Source of the DNA: an uncultured Sphingomonadales bacterium
GTDB taxonomy: Bacteria > Pseudomonadota > Alphaproteobacteria > Sphingomonadales > Rhodothalassiaceae
Direction: 5' to 3'
Assembly: GCA_947499155.1 (NCBI GenBank)
Contig: CANMND010000003.1
Coordinates: forward strand, 1-64,000
Length of the DNA: 64,000 bases
A program made the position numbers and the translations under genes. Shown piece after piece: positions 47,443-54,534 of the stretch. Positions within the stretch are counted from its first letter, which is position 1, and every line of letters starts with the position of its first letter. Below the pieces are notes generated by a model that was given only the letters and a program-made list of their open reading frames with translations, did not search any database and was not told the DNA's origin.

Positions 47443-49587
47443 TTATTTTGCATCAGGCTTCAGGTAACGATCAAAGAAATCAAGCATTTTGCGAAAGGCA
47501 AAACGGGTCTGGGTGAGATTGTCCACATCCCAGGCATGAGAACTGCCGGGAATGGTCACAAGCTCAAACGTCTTTTCGTTTTCCATAAGGCGATCGACCA
47601 GATCCAGCGTATCGCCATAAAGAACCACCACATCGGCATTGCCGTGAATGATCATCAGGTTGTCTTCCAGACCTGCCGCATGATGCTGGGCTGCCTGCAT
47701 CTTGTAGCGTTCATAGTTGTCATGGACCGTATGACCAAGCGTCCACATCTGACCGGGATAGGCATGCCACACATTGGATGCAGGCGCGCCTGCAACACCG
47801 GCGGCATATAGGCCGGGCTTGTTGAACAATGACATCAGTGTCATCAGTCCGCCATAGCTTGAGCCCCAAATGCCGACACGCTCAGGATCGACGATGCCTT
47901 GTGAGACCAGATACCTGACGCCACTTTCCAGGTCATCGGTATCAATCCCGCCATAGCCTGACAAAAGCCGCTGACGGAAGGCTTTCCCCTGCCCCCAGCT
48001 TCCCGCCATGTTCGGGTTAAGAATGATGTAGCCGTGGCTGGCCAGAACCTGATCCAGACCCCAGGTCGGATGCGACGTGCGGCCGCCCCACTGGGCGCGC
48101 ACGGCATTGGAATAAACCGAACCGACAATCAGTGGATATTTTTTGCTGCTGTCATAGTCCGGCGGCAGGATCATGCGAGCAACGACGTCTGCGCCATCGA
48201 CATGGCTTTTGAAATTCACATAGCGAACATCCGACCATGTATAGTCATTAAACTCGGCCAACGGTGACTTCGTAACCTGACGCGCAGTAATGCTGCCCTG
48301 AAGCTGCAATAGATAAAGGTCAGGTGGCGTCACGTCGTTCGACGCAATATCAACTGCATGAGCAAAGTCAGGCGCAAAATAAGGTGTGTGGGTGCCAGGC
48401 ATTTGACCAACGGTCGTGATCGCCCCACCCTTCACAGATACCTTGTAAAGCTGGCGCTCACCCGGATGATCGCGATTGGCAGTGAAATAGATCTGCTTGT
48501 TTTTGGCGTCCACATTGAAATTGGCAACTTCCCATGAGCCTTTGGTGATGGCCTTTGGAGCCGCGTTCGGACGGGTCTTGTGATAAAGATGATACCAGCC
48601 CTCATGGTCGCTTACGATAATGAGGCCATTATCATCCGGTGCCCAGGCAGATGACCATGCAGGGTCAAGCTGACGCGGTTCTTTTTCCTCATAAAAAACA
48701 GTGGCCGTGCCGGTCTTGGCATCATAGGTGCGGATCGTCCGCACTTCCAAAAGGAAAGTGCTGCTGTCCACCATCAGGCTTTTACTATTGGCAGACCATT
48801 CAAAGCTTCTGATCGGGTTTTCAGCCGGATGCTCCACCCACAAGACGTCTCCGCCAGCAGCATCAACAAACCCTACACGATAGCGCCCGGTATGATCGCC
48901 GGGGAAAGCACGGCTGAGCTTGATTGAGCGGTTCTTGCCACCAGAATAATAGGGAACTTCACGGAACGGAACGCTGGTCATGTCGGCCTGGATAAACGCG
49001 ATACGCGCGCCATCGGGCGACCAGACGTGACGGGCGATATACTGACGCTCGAAAGGAAGTGAGACAAGCCTGGTTGAACTCTTGCTTGCCAGCGAATAGG
49101 CCCACAGATCACCATCGCGCACAAAGCTGAAAGCGCGACCATCAGGAGACGCGACAAGCTGTCTTTCAGCGCTGGGCGTCTCCGTCAGGCGCGTAGTCGT
49201 ACCATCGCCTGCCCGGATATAAAGGTCACCGCGAAGAGCATAGGCTACAGCACCATCGGCAAGCCAAACGAACTCTGTGATCCCCTTGGCATTTTCCACA
49301 TAACGGGCGTCACCAGAAAGATTAGTCAGGCGTGTAACTGAATTCCCATCAAGGTCATAAAGCCACAAATCGCGAAAATCATACCCCTCGTCATTCCACA
49401 AATATGCAACGGCGCGACCATCGGCTCGCCAGGAGGGACTGGTCGGCGCTGTCCCGATAATATGGGGCAAAGAATAAAAGCGCGAAATCTCAGCCTCAGC
49501 CTGCGCCCTTGTCGTTTCAGCAAAAGCTGGCGCACTGACTAAGACAAACAAGGCCGCCAACAGGCCCATGACATAATTCCGCATCAT
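47443..49587 (-). CDS. Secreted S9-family peptidase (DPP IV/prolyl-oligopeptidase type)
   Basis: A 714-residue serine peptidase with a signal peptide (GLLAALFVLVSAPAFA), an N-terminal beta-propeller (about 30-440, repeated SPDG/DG blades such as HVWSPDGARIAF) and a C-terminal alpha/beta-hydrolase. The triad is Ser in GIWGSSYGGLMTL, Asp in IIHGNADVVVLYG and His in IPGSSHAWDVDN. It cleaves short peptides, often after proline, in the periplasm. The start is ambiguous by one codon (ATGATG after AGGGGAG). It heads a two-gene unit with the DUF885 gene. Confidence 0.95.
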   Translation of the reverse strand: MMRNYVMGLLAALFVLVSAPAFAETTRAQAEAEISRFYSLPHIIGTAPTSPSWRADGRAVAYLWNDEGYDFRDLWLYDLDGNSVTRLTNLSGDARYVENAKGITEFVWLADGAVAYALRGDLYIRAGDGTTTRLTETPSAERQLVASPDGRAFSFVRDGDLWAYSLASKSSTRLVSLPFERQYIARHVWSPDGARIAFIQADMTSVPFREVPYYSGGKNRSIKLSRAFPGDHTGRYRVGFVDAAGGDVLWVEHPAENPIRSFEWSANSKSLMVDSSTFLLEVRTIRTYDAKTGTATVFYEEKEPRQLDPAWSSAWAPDDNGLIIVSDHEGWYHLYHKTRPNAAPKAITKGSWEVANFNVDAKNKQIYFTANRDHPGERQLYKVSVKGGAITTVGQMPGTHTPYFAPDFAHAVDIASNDVTPPDLYLLQLQGSITARQVTKSPLAEFNDYTWSDVRYVNFKSHVDGADVVARMILPPDYDSSKKYPLIVGSVYSNAVRAQWGGRTSHPTWGLDQVLASHGYIILNPNMAGSWGQGKAFRQRLLSGYGGIDTDDLESGVRYLVSQGIVDPERVGIWGSSYGGLMTLMSLFNKPGLYAAGVAGAPASNVWHAYPGQMWTLGHTVHDNYERYKMQAAQHHAAGLEDNLMIIHGNADVVVLYGDTLDLVDRLMENEKTFELVTIPGSSHAWDVDNLTQTRFAFRKMLDFFDRYLKPDAK

Positions 49588-49736
49588 ATACTCCCCTAAG
49601 ACATTCTACTTGTCTTGATTATGCTGCCCAAAGCCGTGATCTGTGGCCACAAGAGACCGCAGCCTTCATCACCAATCAGGCGTGAGTTCTTGCACAATTT
49701 TCTGATGAATTAACACAACTGCGGATTCATGTCTAT

Positions 49737-49764
49737 CCATATTCACATGAATTTACATCCATAT
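49737..49764. promoter_or_regulatory. Shared AT-rich element, copy B (upstream of S9-DUF885 operon)
   Basis: CCAT followed by ATTCACATGAAT (49741-49752) and TTACATCCATA. It matches copy A at 45671 over about 28 bp with four differences and lies about 155 bp upstream of the S9 start, nearly the same distance as copy A to its gene. Confidence 0.55.
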
Positions 49765-49836
49765 ACTTATGTACAACTGAATAAAGTCCTGGATGAAGCC
49801 ACATGCCAGACACCCTATTAAGCAAGGAAATTCCAC

Positions 49837-49872
49837 AAAAAAGAAGCCTCCCCGGTCATGCCTGGGAGGCTT
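49837..49872 (-). terminator. Rho-independent terminator of the VOC gene
   Basis: Minus strand: stem AAGCCTCCC, an 11-base loop, stem GGGAGGCTT, then CTTTTTT. It follows the VOC stop by about 50 bp. Confidence 0.9.
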
Positions 49873-49924
49873 TAAGTTACAGAAGAAGGAGGGGCCCGTC
49901 AGGGCAACCGCGCATCATCCGTGC

Positions 49925-50479
49925 TTACGGACGAGGCGGATGCTTCCAACGGAAAAATTCAATGATGTAACCTTCAGGATCGAGGATACGGAATTCCTCA
50001 ATATCGCCATGATCCATCAGGCCGTGGCGCAAAGTCACGCCTTCACGGTAGTCGAGACCATACTGAAACCAGTTGATCCCCTCGATCGCGCTCACATAGC
50101 TGTACCACTCTTCCAGCGCATCGGTTTCAATGACCAGAAGAGCACTTTTCTGCTCCATGGCAGGGAGCGCACCCTTCGCGCCATCAACAAGGGCCAGCTG
50201 CATGCCCTTGGCAATTTCGACGATGACCACCCACTCCGCGTCATAAAGAACCGGGAAACCCAGCTTGTCGATGTAGAAATCACGAGCAGCATCAAGGTCA
50301 TTGTAGTAAAAATTTGGCACCAGAGCATTGACCGGTGGCCGGACAGACTGAGCCTTCTCCACAGTCTGGGCCTGAACAATCACTGGAGCGGATACAGTCA
50401 GGTCAGAAGACAGAACAAGACAGGACAGGGTCAAAAACAAAGCCCCCACCTTGCCCTTCAATGAACCATTCAGTTTCAT
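49925..50479 (-). CDS. Exported VOC/glyoxalase-family protein
   Basis: A 184-residue protein with a signal peptide (GKVGALFLTLSCLVL...) and a single VOC domain (about 60-180): VPNFYYNDLDAARDFYIDKL, PVLYDAEWVVIVEI and FRILDPEGYIIEFFRW. VOC folds bind metal and catalyse lyase, dioxygenase or resistance reactions; most are cytoplasmic, so an exported one is unusual. A perfect AAGGAGG precedes the ATG at 50479. It is 61 bp after the second DUF885 gene in the same operon and is ended by a strong terminator. Confidence 0.85.
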   Translation of the reverse strand: MKLNGSLKGKVGALFLTLSCLVLSSDLTVSAPVIVQAQTVEKAQSVRPPVNALVPNFYYNDLDAARDFYIDKLGFPVLYDAEWVVIVEIAKGMQLALVDGAKGALPAMEQKSALLVIETDALEEWYSYVSAIEGINWFQYGLDYREGVTLRHGLMDHGDIEEFRILDPEGYIIEFFRWKHPPRP

Positions 50480-50540
50480 AGCTTGTCCTCCTTTGGCGAA
50501 AAAGGGCCCCTGATGGGCACTGCGCCCATCAGGGTAATGC

Positions 50541-52244
50541 TTATTTCGCCTCGACGACATCCGAAAGCGGCGTCCGCTCCCAAAAGGTATCCACTTCATC
50601 GGACAGGCCGGTCAGCTCGTAGCGCAGTAAGGCCATTGGCAGGCGCCCAACATTCATGAACCAGTCATGGAATTCACGCAGGTTGAAGTCGTCACCCAAC
50701 TGCTGCTTGCGGTCTGCCAGAATTCTCATCATCTGGAAGCTGCCGACGGTATAGCCAAGGCCATAGCCAGGCGGACGGCGGCGGTAGATTTCCGCATCAA
50801 CCCGCGCCACATCATCATCGAGATAAGGCGTCCATTTTTTCCAGTATTCAGCGACCTCCAGAGAATCCTTTTCGTTTTTCTGCATCCAGACATCACCGAT
50901 GGTCCGAACAGCGCGGAAGATTCCGAAGATATGTATCAGTTCCCGTGCACGTGGCCGGTCATAGGTTTCATAAAAGCCAAGCTGCAGCGGCATTTCTTCC
51001 CAATAAAGCCCCCAACCTTCGCCACGAATGGCATCGCGAAGATACTTGCGAATGGGGTGCGTATTGCGGGCTGAAAGCTGGCCGTCAAACCGGTGTCCGG
51101 GAATAACTGCATGCCAGTGGTCAGGATTGGGATCGCGGTAAAGGATCTGCTCCCAGAAGTTGGGCCCGCCAGCGCGTTCCAGCCACAGGGCGTTAAAGCC
51201 CATTTCCTGCCAGTCACTTGGAACATAGTCCGGGACGGTGATCAGATCTTCTTCCTCAAGAAACTCACGGACTTCCGCATCCATTTTTGCCATGCGGTCG
51301 TAATATTCTTCTTTTGTAGCTGGCAACTCCAATTCAGGCAGATTGCGGTTGCGATGACGCTCTAGGCCGTAAAAGCCGTACAAGCGCTCCAGCTCTCTTT
51401 GGGCCAGAACCTCGATATCGTGCGCGGTGTATGGCAGATAATGCACATTCCGCAAAAACCAGTTCAGATGCTCTTCACCGACTCCAGCTTCACCAGTCAT
51501 TTTATGGCGATTGTTTTTGAGCCACTTGTCAAAGCCCCTGAGTGCCTTCAGCGCTTTGTTGATGTCCGGCACGAGATCCGGCTGATCCTTTTTGGCGCGG
51601 CCCAACAGATCTTCATACCAGCCGATGATCCCGGCGGGCGGTACTGCACGCCATGGGTGGCGCAGGTTTACACCATCTGTGTAGGAAAGGTTGTGGATGG
51701 CGAAATCTGCAAAATCCCCGGCCACATCATTCAAAGCCTTTTTCGCACCATCCAGATAAGAGGGTATGGCTGCCAGACGTTTGCGAACATCATCAGAAAC
51801 GGCCGGGTCAAGCGGTACCTCGGAAAAAGCGATTTTCATGAGAGGGTCAAGATAAAAGCCCGGATCACGATCCCAGGGGCGGGAAATGGTCAGGGAGAAG
51901 TCCTGCGCATCCATCTCCGCCCTGATTGCCAGATAGTCCACCTGCTGGTGGCGGTCCCAATTGACCACTGCCATATCAGCAAGCTGGTTTTGGAAGCCCT
52001 TAAGGCGTGCCTTATGGCCATCCATGGCTTTTTTATTGTAGGCTACAGGCCCAACAACAGGGCGCAACAGAGCTGTTTCTTCCCGCCAGGTCCTGAATGA
52101 ATCATATAAAGTCACAAGATCCTGATAACTGCCTTTACCGTTGGGAACCGCTCCCTTCGGTGGGCTGGCAATGGCTTGTGTACCAAGCCCAGCGCACAGC
52201 AGCAGTAAAAATATGTGATATAAAGCTGTTCGGAATTGTCGCAT
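50541..52244 (-). CDS. Secreted DUF885 protein with altered metal motif
   Basis: A 567-residue protein with a signal peptide (MRQFRTALYHIFLLLLCAGL...) and DUF885 architecture (LNWFLRNVHYLPYTAHDIE, RELERLYGFYGLERHRNR, IRGEGWGLYWEEMPLQ, GYTVGSFQMMRI). The family motif H-E-x3-G-H reads HAVIPGH here: both histidines stay but the catalytic glutamate is alanine. The downstream Glu in GEGWGLYWEEM remains. It may be an inactive or binding paralogue. AAGGGG precedes the ATG at 52244. Divergent from another DUF885 gene. Confidence 0.88.
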   Translation of the reverse strand: MRQFRTALYHIFLLLLCAGLGTQAIASPPKGAVPNGKGSYQDLVTLYDSFRTWREETALLRPVVGPVAYNKKAMDGHKARLKGFQNQLADMAVVNWDRHQQVDYLAIRAEMDAQDFSLTISRPWDRDPGFYLDPLMKIAFSEVPLDPAVSDDVRKRLAAIPSYLDGAKKALNDVAGDFADFAIHNLSYTDGVNLRHPWRAVPPAGIIGWYEDLLGRAKKDQPDLVPDINKALKALRGFDKWLKNNRHKMTGEAGVGEEHLNWFLRNVHYLPYTAHDIEVLAQRELERLYGFYGLERHRNRNLPELELPATKEEYYDRMAKMDAEVREFLEEEDLITVPDYVPSDWQEMGFNALWLERAGGPNFWEQILYRDPNPDHWHAVIPGHRFDGQLSARNTHPIRKYLRDAIRGEGWGLYWEEMPLQLGFYETYDRPRARELIHIFGIFRAVRTIGDVWMQKNEKDSLEVAEYWKKWTPYLDDDVARVDAEIYRRRPPGYGLGYTVGSFQMMRILADRKQQLGDDFNLREFHDWFMNVGRLPMALLRYELTGLSDEVDTFWERTPLSDVVEAK

Positions 52245-52632
52245 TAACCATGCCCCTTGTTGGTCGTCAGCCAACGATTTGTAGCTGACCTCTGGTTCCG
52301 CTCGATGTTCACTGCCTTATTCTGGGAACAGCACCCGTACGCCTCTGCACGAGAATTGCCCTTGTTGGCTTGTGATATTATTTAATATAGCTAATATCCC
52401 GTGATTATGAATATATCAAGCAGAGAAATTCCATTTCACGATAGGAAAATAACAGTCCGGTTACTGGCTATGTGGCAATCGAAGGGGCGACGAGCCTCAT
52501 AATAACGAGCTTTTAGGACAGCCTGTCCTCATCTGGTATCGGCCCCCGATCTGAAGCCAACGCTTTGTGTGAAGCTGGAATGACTGCCTGGTAAAAAAGA
52601 TGGATCGACGACAGGTCCGATGGAGCCATTTG
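52245..52632. promoter_or_regulatory. Divergent promoter region between two DUF885 genes
   Basis: 388 bp, AT-rich in the middle. It contains an inverted repeat GATATTA-N11-TAATATC at 52374-52398, approximately midway between the start codons. No gene was found. Confidence 0.55.
52374..52398. promoter_or_regulatory. Operator-like dyad GATATTA-N11-TAATATC
   Basis: Perfect 7-base arms 11 bases apart, containing TTA-N11-TAA, which fits the T-N11-A rule for LysR regulators; a MarR or TetR site is also possible. Its central position suggests joint control of both divergent DUF885 operons. Confidence 0.45.
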
Positions 52633-54396
52633 ATGAAACACTCCCTTATACGTTCAACAATCCCCTCTGCTCTTGCAGCGCTCATATTCGCCTTTGGTAC
52701 AGCCAATGCCGACAGCCTGTCAGAGCTTGCGTCCGATTATGAAACGATCACGACAAAATACCGAATGGTTGCAGGGCGTTCTGACGTTCCTTCCGGGCAG
52801 GATGGATGGCCAAAGGACCTGCCAGAGGATCTGGAGCCTTACCGCCAAAATCTTGAACGCTTGAGGGACAGGCTGGAAAACCTTTCTCAATTGGGGCTGG
52901 AAGGTGAGGCCAAAATCAATGCGGAGTATCTCACTCAAATCGTAGACTGGCGGCTTCAGGGCCTGTCATTTGATGAGCACCGCTTTTCCTTTGTTTCCCA
53001 TGAAGGCTTTTATAACGTCCCCTATTACACAGCCCGTAACAGACGCCTCCACAGTGAAGAAGACGCGCAGGCCTGGCTTGCCCAGATGCGGGATATCCCG
53101 ACCTATTTTGAGGAACAGCGCATCAATCTTGAGCGCGGAATGAAGACCGGATGGACTAATCCTGACCGAGTCGTGGATGTGGCTGTCACCATTCTCAGCG
53201 CCCAGATCGAACGCCCGACAGAAGAAGACGGCTTGCTTGACCCCATTAAGGGACTGCCGGACCGCATACCACAAGCGGTTCGCGACCGACTGATGGCGGA
53301 CGCCAGAAAAATCCTGACTGACATTGTCCGTCCGACACAAAAAGCAATGCTGGACTTCATTGATGGACCCTATCGCGAGGCGGCGCGTCCATCGATCGGC
53401 ATCGATTCCATTCCCAATGGCCGCGCCTATTATGATTTCCTGCTGGATTATTATACCACCACCACCCTCACCGCAGAGGAAATCCACGAACTGGGTCAAA
53501 GCGAAGTCAAGCGAATCCGCGCCGAGATGGACCGCGTAATTGCAAGCACAGGTTTTGAAGGCAGCTTTCAGGACTGGCTGCACTTCATGAGAACAGACCC
53601 GCAATTTTATGCCAAAAGCCGTCAGGAACTGCTGGATTTTGCAGCCATCGCGTCGAAACGTATTGATGCTGCTCTGCCTGCATATTTTGGCATGCTGCCT
53701 CGCCAGCCCTTTGCCGTCGTCCCGGTTCCACGTGATGTTGAAGAAAACTACACCACAGCCCGTTATTCCGGCAGTGATTTTTCCAAAGGCCTGCCCGGGC
53801 GTTTTCTCGTCAACACGTCACATCTTGACCAGCGACCCTTGTACGAAATCCCGGCGCTTGCCCTTCATGAAGCAGCGCCTGGACACCACACCCACAAAGC
53901 GCTGACAAAAGAAAATCCGGACCTGCCGTCATATCGCAAGGCCGGTGACATGCTGGTTTATCGTGAAGGCTGGGCACTTTATGGCGAGCGTCTGGGCCAT
54001 GAAATGGGCGTCTACAAGACCGCCTATGAGAAATTCGGCAGTCTCTCAACCGAAATGTGGCGCGCTTGCCGCATGGTCGTCGATACCGGCATGCATGTGC
54101 TGGGCTGGAGTTATGAAAAAGCCCGCGCTTGCTTCACAGACAACACAGCGCTTGCGGATATCAACATTGATACGGAACTCAACCGCTATATCGGCGCCCC
54201 GGCCGGTGCTGTTGCCTATAAGGTGGGCGAACTTAAAATCGTGGATATGCGCAGACGCGCTGAAGCCGAACTGGGAGAGGCATTCGACATTCGCAGCTTC
54301 CACGATCTGATCCTTGCGCAAGGCCAGATTCCCATGACTGTCCTTGAACAGCTTGTGGATGACTGGATCGCCGACCGGAAGCCAGCGGGAAGGTAA
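52633..54396 (+). CDS. Secreted DUF885 putative metallopeptidase
   Basis: A 587-residue exported protein (signal IRSTIPSALAALIFAFGTANA). The motif is intact: ALHEAAPGHHTHKAL (H-E-x3-G-H), with downstream YREGWALYGERLGHEMG supplying the third ligand, and KVGELKIVDMRRRAEAELGE. It resembles the better-known DUF885 proteins that act as zinc-dependent exopeptidases. GGAG precedes the ATG at 52633. It is followed by the M14 peptidase in the same direction (138 bp). Confidence 0.9.
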   Translation: MKHSLIRSTIPSALAALIFAFGTANADSLSELASDYETITTKYRMVAGRSDVPSGQDGWPKDLPEDLEPYRQNLERLRDRLENLSQLGLEGEAKINAEYLTQIVDWRLQGLSFDEHRFSFVSHEGFYNVPYYTARNRRLHSEEDAQAWLAQMRDIPTYFEEQRINLERGMKTGWTNPDRVVDVAVTILSAQIERPTEEDGLLDPIKGLPDRIPQAVRDRLMADARKILTDIVRPTQKAMLDFIDGPYREAARPSIGIDSIPNGRAYYDFLLDYYTTTTLTAEEIHELGQSEVKRIRAEMDRVIASTGFEGSFQDWLHFMRTDPQFYAKSRQELLDFAAIASKRIDAALPAYFGMLPRQPFAVVPVPRDVEENYTTARYSGSDFSKGLPGRFLVNTSHLDQRPLYEIPALALHEAAPGHHTHKALTKENPDLPSYRKAGDMLVYREGWALYGERLGHEMGVYKTAYEKFGSLSTEMWRACRMVVDTGMHVLGWSYEKARACFTDNTALADINIDTELNRYIGAPAGAVAYKVGELKIVDMRRRAEAELGEAFDIRSFHDLILAQGQIPMTVLEQLVDDWIADRKPAGR

Positions 54397-54534
54397 ACGC
54401 TGCTTTAACAAACAAATCGGGCAAGCTCAGGCTGGAAATAGTTTGAGATACTCTTGTTATATGTACTTGGGCTTGCTTGTTTTAAAAAGCGCTTTAGGAT
54501 TTATAAAAGATTACCCTCAATGGAAAGATCCATC

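Larger units (their letters stand above)
49588..49924. promoter_or_regulatory. Intergenic region upstream of the S9 peptidase
   Basis: 337 bp, AT-rich, containing the promoter region of the S9-DUF885 operon, the shared element at 49737-49764 and the terminator of the VOC gene at 49837-49872. No gene was found. Confidence 0.6.
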
